Shown here: one piece after another, positions 40,351 to 48,058 of the stretch
How positions within the stretch are numbered: the first letter of the stretch is position 1
Layout of the letters: every line of letters starts with the position of its first letter
Origin: Acanthopleuribacter pedis
GTDB taxonomy: Bacteria; Acidobacteriota; Holophagae; Acanthopleuribacterales; Acanthopleuribacteraceae
Direction: 5' to 3'
NCBI RefSeq assembly: GCF_017377855.1
Contig: NZ_JAFREP010000017.1
Location: 124,001 to 188,000 of the forward strand
Length of the DNA: 64,000 nucleotides
Notes under the pieces: generated by a model
Seen by the model: the letters and a program-made list of their open reading frames with translations, nothing else
What the model was told of the DNA's origin: nothing
Database searches by the model: none
Program-made: the position numbers and the translations under genes

Positions 40351-40698
40351 CTATGAATGGGGCGCGGAAAAACCGAGGGTGCCGTCCGGCTTCGGATTTC
40401 CGGTTGTCGGGTCTTCCGGCTCGCGACGGGGCGCGGAAAAACCGAGGGTGCCGTCCGGCTTCGGATTTCCGGTTGTCGGGTCTTCCGGCTCGCGACGGGG
40501 CGCGGAAAAACCGAGGGTGCCGTCCGGCTTCGGATTTCCGGTTGTTGGGTCTTCCGGCTCGCGACGGGGCGCGGAAAAGCCGAGGGTGCCGTCGGGTTTC
40601 GGGTTACCGGTGGTCGGGTCTTCCGGCTCGCGGCCTTGTTGGCTCGCGCTAACGGTGGTGTGATTATCGACGGGATCGTTGTCCAAAGAATGGTTCAA
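40351..40698 (-). CDS. Small protein of four near-identical 23-residue repeats
   Basis: 115 residues if it starts at TTG 40698, which has AGGAGG six bases upstream; an ATG six codons further on (40716) lies inside that ribosome site and is less likely. Four tandem units, each REPEDPTTGNPKPDGTLGFS plus APR, make up most of the protein, after a linker ending ASQQG. The unit is acidic, proline-rich and hydrophilic, without signal or membrane helix, so probably disordered. The repeats are almost identical at DNA level, implying recent expansion. Located between the CHAT protein and the membrane coiled-coil protein on the same strand. The function is unknown; a substrate or linker peptide is conceivable. 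Confidence 0.5.
   Translation of the reverse strand: MNHSLDNDPVDNHTTVSASQQGREPEDPTTGNPKPDGTLGFSAPRREPEDPTTGNPKPDGTLGFSAPRREPEDPTTGNPKPDGTLGFSAPRREPEDPTTGNPKPDGTLGFSAPHS
40359..40634. repeat. Four-unit 69-bp direct tandem repeat
   Basis: Units begin at 40359, 40428, 40497 and 40566, each opening GGGGCGCGGAAAAACCGAGG (the fourth with minor changes). The 69-bp period is 23 codons, so the repeat stays in frame in the minus-strand gene. Confidence 0.95.
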
Positions 40699-40774
40699 AA
40701 GAGGCCTCCTCTCCATAACAGGGGATTGAAATAGGTACCCGACCGCGGGCGGTTGGGCGTCTACTTCACTAAAA

Positions 40775-40797
40775 GTCTGTTTTTTCGCAAAAGTTCA
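40775..40797 (-). promoter_or_regulatory. AACTTTT-type motif upstream of the repeat-peptide gene
   Basis: The minus strand reads GAACTTTTGCGAAAAAACAG, very close to the sequence before the CHAT gene (43881-43903). It lies 80-100 bases before the repeat-peptide start and just after the CHAT stop codon. Possible promoter element of the locus. Confidence 0.35.
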
Positions 40798-40804
40798 CGG
40801 AAAA

Positions 40805-43800
40805 TCAGGGATTAGGAGTTTTCGGCGCCCGGTAAGGGCCGGGATCACCGTTCAGTACAAAGGGCGCCCAGAAACGAGGATCCCGAAAAGCGGCCTGCCC
40901 GCGTAATTTGAGGCGTGCACGACGGACGGCCTCGTCGGCGGCAAGTCCCTGGTTTAAGAAGCCTTCGTAAAAAGCGCACATAAAGACCCGACCGGCGTTA
41001 TCGTCAACCTTACGCAGGCCGGCAAGTACCCGGCGCGCACCCGAACCCAGAAAAACCTCGTCCAAACCCAGTGCACCTTCGCCGAAAGAAATGTCGCTGA
41101 CCCCCGAATAACACGCACTGAGGGTAACCAATTGGGCCTTAAAGTCCATGGATTGAATCTCGGGAATGCGCAAGATGGTGCGGTCGTTCCGATCATCCGG
41201 GGCAAAAATCAGGCCCTTGACACGGGTACCCAACCCTTTAAAGTGCGCACTAGTCTCGGGTTCTTCGGCGCCGCCGTATGGGTTTTCCCCGTGGGTCGCA
41301 AAGTGGATTAGATCGTAATCGCCCGCATTTAAGTGGTGCCATTCCGTCAGGGTTGCCTCGTTTTGGGTGCGCAGCGTGGATTGTGCCGCGGGAATCCATT
41401 GCTGCAAACAGGCCGCCTCGTGCGCGGTCTCGGCCAAGGGCGCATAGGCCTTAGAAAAAGCGGGATTGGCAAAAAGCAGCAACCGCCGGGTCGCCGCCAC
41501 ACGCCGCTCGCGTTGCATCAGTGACGCAAAAGTGATCGAGGGATGCATGCTTGTGGTTGCAATGTCGACCAGCGCGTGCGTTGTTCCCGGAACCGTTAGC
41601 ATATTAAAGGGCAAATTGTTCAGGTGATCGTCGGCCACAATCAGCAAGCGTCGTGGGTTTTGGGCATCGGCATTTTTCAGAACCGTGTCAACAATAGGTC
41701 CGAGCAACAGCTCGCCAACGGCCGCGGCGGCGTCTCCCAAGGCCTCGGGATGATCACCCGGATCTTTGTGAAAGTACTCAAAAAAGAAGGCGAGTTCCGT
41801 GATGATTTCATTTCTTGGCGGTAATCGTTTCATCTCAAACGTTTCGCTGGTGATAATCCATAAAAAACTGTTCGGGTCACCCAGGTGATAGACCAGCATC
41901 GCGCCGTCCCACTGCTTCGAAAGCGCAAGCGCTGCCGAGGCGGGGTCTGGATGTTCGATAAAAGGATCGTTCGAATGGTTGAAAACAGGTTGACCCTGAA
42001 GGGTTTCAACGACTTCTTGAATGTGGCCGAGCCGTTCCTGAAGCGCCCTATCGGTGCGCCCTTTGCGGTGGAGATCCTCGCGTCGCTCGTACAGTTCACC
42101 GCGTTCAAGGCGCAACGCCGAAAGGGTCGCCTGGTCTTTTCTGGAGATTTGTTTTCGGTGTTGGCGGGAATGGTACGCCTTCACTAGGTAACGGGCTTGA
42201 AACATTTCAAAAATACGCAGGGCTTCCAGGTCAAAACCGCGTTCGGGATGGTCTTGATGGAATTGGTAGAGAAGGTCCAAGGTGAAGGCAATATAATCCT
42301 GGCGCGGCCCCATAAAGCTCAACCCCGCGGCGGGGTCATCCATCGCCTCACGCAAAGCGTGGAGGGTTTGTAGCGCCTGTTCGGCTTGACCAACCGCCTG
42401 TTCCTGGTCGCGCATTTGTGCATGAATGCGGGCTAACAGAAATCCGGCATGCAGGGTTTCAAGTGGCGCGGATTCGGCATCGTAGATTTCCAAAGCCTTC
42501 TGGGCATAGTCACGCGCCTCATACAAATTCCCCTCCTGAATACCAAGTTCCGCCATGTTGAGGTATGTCGCCGCGCGCCGGTCCCCCACGGCGGACTTGC
42601 TTTCCAGGTAGGTTTGGTAATACTCGCGTGCCGCTTCGAAATTTTTCAGCCGGAGGTTAATGGAACCGAGACGATCATAAAGCGGGTCTGCATAGTTGGG
42701 AAGATTGCGTTGTTCCAGTTTTTCGATCATTTCTGTCATGATCTCATCAGCAATGCCGCTGTTTCCGAGAAGATGATTGGACCATGCGGTTTCACTTCGG
42801 GAGAGGTAATGGTTTTGTATAGGGCCGATTTCTTTCCAAAGTTCGGCTGCCTGGCCGAAGTAGTTTTGGGCCTCATCCATTTGCGCCAAACGATTGGATA
42901 GCAGCCCTAGGTCGTCTAACTGCCGCGCGGTACCACGCCGGTCCCCCTTGGCTTTGAGATCGTCAAGCGCTTCAAGCATCATGGATTTTGCTTGTTGGAA
43001 GCGACCTCGTTGCATCAGCCAATGGGCGTGGTTGCTGCGTAAGCGTCCGAAAAGGTGGCTTTGATTGCTCAATATCCCGAGGTGGTAGGCGTGATCGAGA
43101 TGTTCACCGGCACGGCCCATCTGATTGAGACGACCCGCGGCCCGCGCCGCTTTGAAGCCGTAGAGCGCGGCCGCGGCGTAATCCCCGTCTTGTTCAAAAG
43201 CGAGGTGCGCCTGGCGAAGCGCCTCGTAAGCTTGCGGTTTGTTGCTGACCCGGCCCGCGAGGAAGGCGATTGTTTGCCATACCCGGGCCCTGTAGGCGGG
43301 GGGCCATCCACTTTGATCGGTTCGCGCTACATGCTCTTGAAGCTCTTGGAGTTTTTGTGCCGGTTTGTCCCAGCGCGTGGTTTGAATACCTCTCAAGTCA
43401 GGAATTAGCTCGGGCACCAACAGCTTGTTCGCGACACCGGATGAAACTTCCAAACGGTAGCTCGCTTTTTCGCTATCCGTTAAATCACTGACAACCTTCA
43501 ATTCAAAGACGCCGTTGCGGTCCGCTTCAATCTGCAGCCATTCTTGACCCCAGCTTCCATCCCAGTGGTCCATGGTGACTTGGACTCGGCCGTCGGGGCC
43601 GACCCACTGCAAAGAAACATCAACCAGGTGTTGGTCGACCCGAATTTCGAGACGCGCCCCTTTTTCGAGGTCCAGATGGTAGCAATGGGTTTGTTTGGGT
43701 TTGATGGCAATCGGTTGGTTGCGATTGGGAAGAGGGTGGCAGGTGTGCGAGGGAGGCGCTTGGTGGCAAGCCGCCAGGTTGATGAGAAAAACAAACACAG

Positions 43801-43819
43801 CGATGGCAGACAGCCGCAT
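40805..43819 (-). CDS. TPR-CHAT (caspase-like) lipoprotein
   Basis: 1004 residues from the ATG at 43819, preceded by GGAG; an upstream in-frame ATG exists but the lipoprotein signal begins here (MRLSAIAVFVFLINLAAC, lipobox LAAC). A beta-rich domain follows, like the pre-peptidase C-terminal type (RLEIRVDQHLVDVSLQW). Residues about 170-560 hold TPR helix pairs. The C-terminal CHAT domain (about 680-1000) has the peptidase dyad His843 (HFATHGE) and Cys903 (LSACYSG). CHAT proteins are caspase-like proteases; TPR-CHAT proteins act in several signalling and defence pathways. As a lipoprotein it should lie outside the cytoplasm. It follows an ECF sigma/anti-sigma pair and may process exported substrates, for example the anti-sigma periplasmic part. 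Substrate unproven. Confidence 0.85.
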   Translation of the reverse strand: MRLSAIAVFVFLINLAACHQAPPSHTCHPLPNRNQPIAIKPKQTHCYHLDLEKGARLEIRVDQHLVDVSLQWVGPDGRVQVTMDHWDGSWGQEWLQIEADRNGVFELKVVSDLTDSEKASYRLEVSSGVANKLLVPELIPDLRGIQTTRWDKPAQKLQELQEHVARTDQSGWPPAYRARVWQTIAFLAGRVSNKPQAYEALRQAHLAFEQDGDYAAAALYGFKAARAAGRLNQMGRAGEHLDHAYHLGILSNQSHLFGRLRSNHAHWLMQRGRFQQAKSMMLEALDDLKAKGDRRGTARQLDDLGLLSNRLAQMDEAQNYFGQAAELWKEIGPIQNHYLSRSETAWSNHLLGNSGIADEIMTEMIEKLEQRNLPNYADPLYDRLGSINLRLKNFEAAREYYQTYLESKSAVGDRRAATYLNMAELGIQEGNLYEARDYAQKALEIYDAESAPLETLHAGFLLARIHAQMRDQEQAVGQAEQALQTLHALREAMDDPAAGLSFMGPRQDYIAFTLDLLYQFHQDHPERGFDLEALRIFEMFQARYLVKAYHSRQHRKQISRKDQATLSALRLERGELYERREDLHRKGRTDRALQERLGHIQEVVETLQGQPVFNHSNDPFIEHPDPASAALALSKQWDGAMLVYHLGDPNSFLWIITSETFEMKRLPPRNEIITELAFFFEYFHKDPGDHPEALGDAAAAVGELLLGPIVDTVLKNADAQNPRRLLIVADDHLNNLPFNMLTVPGTTHALVDIATTSMHPSITFASLMQRERRVAATRRLLLFANPAFSKAYAPLAETAHEAACLQQWIPAAQSTLRTQNEATLTEWHHLNAGDYDLIHFATHGENPYGGAEEPETSAHFKGLGTRVKGLIFAPDDRNDRTILRIPEIQSMDFKAQLVTLSACYSGVSDISFGEGALGLDEVFLGSGARRVLAGLRKVDDNAGRVFMCAFYEGFLNQGLAADEAVRRARLKLRGQAAFRDPRFWAPFVLNGDPGPYRAPKTPNP

Positions 43820-43880
43820 GAAAAGTGCTCCGCGGGGGAAGGATGCCGTCATTCTATCGCAAGTTATCTTTCAGACCCTA

Positions 43881-43903
43881 TTCTGTTTTGCGAAAAAGTT
43901 ATC
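43881..43903 (-). promoter_or_regulatory. AACTTTT-type motif upstream of the CHAT gene
   Basis: The minus strand reads GATAACTTTTTCGCAAAACA, ending about 62 bases before the CHAT start. It shares AACTTTT, CG and AAAACAG with the motif at 40775-40797. It could be the -35 of a sigma factor that controls the locus. Confidence 0.35.
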
Positions 43904-43994
43904 TGCTAAAACAAGGAAATGATTTCACCGTAAAATTGTTTTTTTGTCGCTAGTTGGAGATAGTCGTGGCGATGTCTGTATGCGCTGCTCTGCT

Positions 43995-44750
43995 TCAAGG
44001 TCCCTTTTGGTAACGAACCAAAAAGGTTGCCAAATTGGCATCGTTGTTGTCGCCGCGAGCCACGTCGATCCGGTACACGCCCGGCGCCTGAAACGCTTTT
44101 CTGCTGACCGAGAACGCCAGCAACCCAGGTGGAGGCACCAGGCCCGTCTTCAGCTTCTTCCTTTTCCCAGCCTGGTCCGATTTGATGAAAATATCGACCG
44201 TTTCCGCGCCTTTCGGGTCGAAGGAGAACGCGATCAGGTGCACCTCGTCTTGACCATCGCCGAAAAAGAGGGGTTGGATGTGACCCGCGCGGACAACCTC
44301 ATCGGTTTCGAGTTGATGGTAGAGGGGCGTCGCGGTATTGCCGCGGTTTAAAGGGGCGGCAATACCAATCAACAAACCGACCACCAAGGCGGCGGCTACC
44401 GGAAGAAACATCGCGAAGCGGCGCCGCGGTGCGGGGTCCGCGGGGGCGTTGTTCTCTTGATTCCGATCTACCGGAACGGCGGCCGTTGCGGCGGATTCGT
44501 CTGTTTCCGCCTCTTCCGTCAGGCTGAAATCCAGCTCAAAATCCAGCGGTTCTTGGATCGTTAAGAACTGGTCACTGCAGGTGCGGCAGCGCGCCAAATG
44601 GGCGCGCAGTTCCTCCGCCTCGGCTTCCTCCAAGTCGCCGAGGGCGTAATCCGTCAGCGTTTCCAATGAAGGATGGGCGTCGCAGTTTTTTTCAAATTCC
44701 GCGGCCCTCTCCTGGAAATGTGCGGCGAGGGTCATGGGTTCTTTACTCAC
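43995..44750 (-). CDS. Zinc-finger (zf-HC2) transmembrane anti-sigma factor
   Basis: 251 residues. The N-terminal zinc-binding anti-sigma domain has HPSLETLTDYALGDL followed by HLARCRTC (His-x3-Cys-x2-Cys), the ZAS signature. After an acidic linker there is one membrane helix (about 113-133, FLPVAAALVVGLLIGIA). The C-terminal domain of about 115 residues would be periplasmic and contains IDVARGDNNDANLATFLVRY. The gene begins by overlapping the sigma gene stop by four bases (ATGA), so the partner is this sigma factor. It would bind and hold the sigma until a periplasmic signal relieves it. Confidence 0.85.
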   Translation of the reverse strand: MSKEPMTLAAHFQERAAEFEKNCDAHPSLETLTDYALGDLEEAEAEELRAHLARCRTCSDQFLTIQEPLDFELDFSLTEEAETDESAATAAVPVDRNQENNAPADPAPRRRFAMFLPVAAALVVGLLIGIAAPLNRGNTATPLYHQLETDEVVRAGHIQPLFFGDGQDEVHLIAFSFDPKGAETVDIFIKSDQAGKRKKLKTGLVPPPGLLAFSVSRKAFQAPGVYRIDVARGDNNDANLATFLVRYQKGP

Positions 44751-45328
44751 GTGTTGCTCCTTGATGAGGAAGATTCATCGGCGGCGTTGTTTTGGTCGAG
44801 GTCGGGGGCTTGGGCTTGTTCCCATTGCCGAACCGCTTTGCGAAATTTATTGATGCGTGATTTAACCGTCCCGGCCGGCACGTTCATGATTTTGGCCGTT
44901 TCGTTAAGGTCGCACTCGCGGAGGAAGTAGGTCTGGACGGTCAGGCGCATCGGGGTCGGTAGTTCTTCAATATAGTCGGTAATGCGTTGCAAACGCTCGC
45001 GCACCAGGAAATCGCGCTCCAAATCTTGGCCTGGGACAAAATCGGTACTGTTTTCCAAGGCGTCGATCGGCACCACGGTCCCTTTGCGTTTGACACGGTT
45101 TTGATCGCGCATGTGGGTTTTGAGGACATTGCGGGCGATGCGCCACAGCCAGGGGCCGGGCGATTCGGGTGTTTGTAACTTATGCCAGTGTAAGGCTGCG
45201 TTTTTGAGAGTGATGGCCGCCAGGTCTTCGGCAAGGAAGGTATCGTGGACGCGGCGGTCAAAGAAGGAAACGAAACGTGGGAAATAGGATGCATAGACAT
45301 GGTTGGGAAATTGACGGGGTTTGCTCAA
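44747..45328 (-). CDS. ECF RNA polymerase sigma factor
   Basis: 193 residues from a TTG at 45328, chosen because CTGGAGAG precedes it and the frame upstream is open but without quality. Region sigma-2 includes FLAEDLAAITLKNAALHWHK and WLWRIARNVLKTHMRD. Region sigma-4 has the helix-turn-helix YFLRECDLNETAKIMNVPAG followed by TVKSRINKFRKAV. It recruits RNA polymerase to its own promoter set. It is encoded with its anti-sigma factor and heads the CHAT locus. The regulon may include the gene upstream of each AACTTTT-type motif. Confidence 0.88.
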   Translation of the reverse strand: MSKPRQFPNHVYASYFPRFVSFFDRRVHDTFLAEDLAAITLKNAALHWHKLQTPESPGPWLWRIARNVLKTHMRDQNRVKRKGTVVPIDALENSTDFVPGQDLERDFLVRERLQRITDYIEELPTPMRLTVQTYFLRECDLNETAKIMNVPAGTVKSRINKFRKAVRQWEQAQAPDLDQNNAADESSSSRSNT

Positions 45329-45932
45329 AACAGACTCTCCAGCGTGAACGGCAAGCTTAGATATGAAAAACGCATGAAGCAAGACAACTAAAAAGGACGG
45401 GCAAGGATGGGTGGATGATGGTTTTCGAATGCCGGCCACCGACCATCGTGGCAATGAGCGGTCGGGGTCGTGAGGATAAATTACGGAATTTTTGATATTT
45501 CGTTGTTCTTTCTATTTACCTAAGCAGGGAAAGTTGGCGAATCGGTGCAAAAAACTTTGAAAAAGTTACTTTGTTCTCCGTGATTGCTTCGTTGACTTTT
45601 CTCGCTTTGGGTTAATTCGTGCAAATCGGGATTAGACTCAGGTTTTTGATAAGGCTGGTGGAACTGTTGCCGTTTGCCGGTCCCCTCACCCAACCAAAGG
45701 TTGCCTTTCGTTTGTTTCTCGCGGAAACCGCGGGGAATGAGTTGAAGGGCGTTCTCCAGATGGATCCTGCTCGTTTTGGTCCACGCAATGTGCCGTTATG
45801 GGTGGAGAACACCCTTTTTCGGTTTTGGTTCACCGGTTTTATGCAACGTGTCCTTTTAACGGGAATAGTGTGTTGGACGGGGTTGTCTTTCTTGTGGTGA
45901 TGCCTGCCAAAGGGTGAAGACATGGGGGATGA
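45329..45932. other. 604-base intergenic region upstream of the sigma gene
   Basis: No convincing gene. A plus-strand frame (45619-45900, GTG start, 93 residues) and a minus-strand frame (45612-45923) have no ribosome site and no family features. A motif GAAAAAGTT at 45559-45567, which is AACTTTTTC on the minus strand, matches the core of the elements at 43881 and 40775; it is about 230 bases before the sigma start. Confidence 0.45.
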
Positions 45933-47774
45933 ATGATCGTGATCACGACGGTTTTGTTAACGACGCTGCTTTGGACGTCGCCGGTCGAGGTACCAAAATT
46001 GGTGGTTGTTTCGGTAGACGGCGGCTCCGACCAATTGGTGGACGAATTATTGGCGCGTGGTGTGTTGCCGGCCGATGGTGCTTTTGGGCGAATCGCGCGT
46101 GAGGGAAAGGTTGCCGACTACCTTCGGCCCGTCAATGTTTCCTCAACCGCATCTTCCCACGCAGCCCTCTTCACTGGTGCGTTACCAGGAGATAACGGTA
46201 TTGTTCTCAACCGTTTCCTTGGGGTAGACCAACTTGAGGGACGGCCGACAAGTGGTTTTGTCGCCGCACTTGACGCCGACACCATTTTTCAGGCCGTCAA
46301 ACGGGCGGGCATCAAGGTTGTCTGTGCCACGGCTGTAACGGTGGATGCGACCGGCGAAGACCGAAGCTGTAGTGAGACCATGCCGTATCCAAGCCGTTTG
46401 GCCGACGCCGCGCGGATTGTGTTTCATCCCGCGGGTGAGGCGCGGGCGCTTGACGGCCGGCCAGGGTTGTGGCAACCCGTCGAAGCAGTCGGTGAGACCG
46501 CGGCCGCCATCCCGTGGTTTGCCGGCGAGGCGACCCCGCTGGAGCTTTGGTTGCAGCAGGAAGGTGAACCAAAATTGCTGGTGAACCACGCTTTGGCGGA
46601 GAAAGCGGTGGTGTTAAAACTTAACCAATGGCAGTCACAACGCATGTGGCGCGGCACAAGCCTGATGGAACCCTGGCTGCGTTTTGATCGGGTGGCCGAT
46701 GGGTTTCGTCTTTATTTCGGCCAGATTTACGGATTCCGCAATGCCGACGACGCCTTCATGCAAACCATTTTCAAAACCCTCGGCGGTTGGCCGGGCGAAC
46801 CCGATCACCGCGCGCTTGCCGACGGGGTGATTCGCCTTGACGAATGGCGCGATCAGTCCGTGCGTCAAAACGAATATCTGCGCGGCATCACGCACCAGGT
46901 GCTGCAACGCAAGGATTGGCAGGTTTTGTTCACCTACCTGCCCCACGTCGACGATACCCAGCACCATTTCATGCTGCGGTCGCCCCGTCAACTTGACTAC
47001 CACGCGGAGGGCGGCGCACGGCGAGCGCGTTTCCAAGCGGAAATCGAGGCGGCCTACCAACGGGCCGACACATGGCTGGCCGGTTACATGGACGCGGCCC
47101 CGGCCGGGACACGTTTTTTGATCATTTCCGACCACGGCGGCACGCCGACCCACCATGTCCTGTTCCTTAACCAATGGTTGGCCGACCAGGGATTCGCGGC
47201 CGAGGGGAAACCGTCGGTGCGGGTAACCTCCGCCGGTCCATCGGCCTTTTTCTATGTGGATGGTGCGGATGCCAAAGCCCAACAAGCCACCATCGCGGTC
47301 CTTACGAAAAAGCTGAAAACACTTCAAGATCCCGATACGGGGGAGAACCTGTTCGAGGTGGTCAAGCAACGCCATGAATTAACGTCGTTGGGTTTGTTTC
47401 ACCGGCAACGATCGGGGCAGGTTTTTGTGAGCGCGCGGCCTGGCTGGAGTCTGAGCATGCGGGTGCCGCCGAGCAAAGGTTGGTACCTACCCAACAGCTA
47501 CCATCGCGACAGCTTGGCAGGAGCGGGCTTGAGTCGCGCCGATCAGGATTTTATGCTGCATCGCGGGTTAAACGAAGGCGGCGTCGGGGTTCATGGGCAC
47601 TTAAGTCACAACCGCATGGTCCATGGCTTGTTTTATTTATGGCAGCCGGGTGTCGCGCCTGGTCCCTTGGGTGTGGTTGATGCTTTACAGGTAGCACCGA
47701 CCATCGCCGCCTTGCTGAACATTCCCCCGCCGCGCCAGGCCAAAGCCAAACCCGTTGGGACGACGTTCCCTTAA
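45933..47774 (+). CDS. Alkaline phosphatase superfamily hydrolase, nucleotide pyrophosphatase/phosphodiesterase type
   Basis: 613 residues. A short hydrophobic N-terminus may be an export signal. The fold motifs are in order: VVVSVDGGSDQL (metal-binding Asp), STASSHAALFTGALPGDNG (nucleophile Ser/Thr region), FTYLPHVDDTQHHF (Asp/His metal ligands) and LIISDHGGTPTHHVL (Asp-His pair and later His). This matches the type I phosphodiesterase/nucleotide pyrophosphatase branch, which cleaves phosphodiesters or phosphomonoesters. The substrate is unknown. The start ATG at 45933 has GGGGGATGA upstream. Confidence 0.82.
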   Translation: MIVITTVLLTTLLWTSPVEVPKLVVVSVDGGSDQLVDELLARGVLPADGAFGRIAREGKVADYLRPVNVSSTASSHAALFTGALPGDNGIVLNRFLGVDQLEGRPTSGFVAALDADTIFQAVKRAGIKVVCATAVTVDATGEDRSCSETMPYPSRLADAARIVFHPAGEARALDGRPGLWQPVEAVGETAAAIPWFAGEATPLELWLQQEGEPKLLVNHALAEKAVVLKLNQWQSQRMWRGTSLMEPWLRFDRVADGFRLYFGQIYGFRNADDAFMQTIFKTLGGWPGEPDHRALADGVIRLDEWRDQSVRQNEYLRGITHQVLQRKDWQVLFTYLPHVDDTQHHFMLRSPRQLDYHAEGGARRARFQAEIEAAYQRADTWLAGYMDAAPAGTRFLIISDHGGTPTHHVLFLNQWLADQGFAAEGKPSVRVTSAGPSAFFYVDGADAKAQQATIAVLTKKLKTLQDPDTGENLFEVVKQRHELTSLGLFHRQRSGQVFVSARPGWSLSMRVPPSKGWYLPNSYHRDSLAGAGLSRADQDFMLHRGLNEGGVGVHGHLSHNRMVHGLFYLWQPGVAPGPLGVVDALQVAPTIAALLNIPPPRQAKAKPVGTTFP

Positions 47775-47804
47775 TGCGTGCGATCACTCCCAAAAAAAGA
47801 AAAA

Positions 47805-47847
47805 GCGGGGGCGGGTCGTCCGCCGGTAACCAACGACCCGCCCCCGC
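47805..47847 (-). terminator. Strong GC hairpin, probable terminator for the beta-glucosidase gene
   Basis: Perfect 15-bp stem GCGGGGGCGGGTCGT (47805-47819) with 47833-47847, loop 13 bases. On the minus strand it is followed by a T-run (the A-rich stretch 47792-47804). It also lies 31 bases after the plus-strand phosphodiesterase stop, so it may serve both. Confidence 0.75.
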
Positions 47848-47877
47848 ATCGGGGGGAAAACAAGCGCTGAAAAGAGT

Positions 47878-48058
47878 TAACCCGCAATTCTCACAAGGAA
47901 TTCTGCTACGGCATTGAAATAGCTGCGATGACTTAGGTTACTTGGTCGGACAAGCCTCGACGTAGCGCTGCTACGCCTGCGTTTGCCCTCGGTCGTAACC
48001 TGTGTCCTCATAGCGATTTCAAAGCCTCGCGACGAATCCTTGTGAGAATTGCGGGTTA
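47878..48058. repeat. Dispersed palindromic element, copy E (181 bp, long imperfect hairpin)
   Basis: The left end TTAACCCGCAATTCTCACAA and right end TTGTGAGAATTGCGGGTTA are inverted. The arms remain self-complementary further in (GGCATTGAAATAGCTGCGAT against a complement of ATAGCGATTTCAAAGCC; AGGTTAC against GTAACCT), and the centre is GTAGCGCTGCTAC. TA is at both outer ends. The last three bases TTA are the stop codon of the GH3 gene read on the minus strand. Confidence 0.88.

Noticed and set aside
40250-40734. Plus-strand open frames across the 69-bp repeats
   Set aside because: The minus-strand frame has a good ribosome site and matches the strand of the neighbours; the plus-strand frames have none.
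45612-45923. Two opposite small frames before the phosphodiesterase gene
   Set aside because: No ribosome site, no signal or family pattern; they overlap each other.
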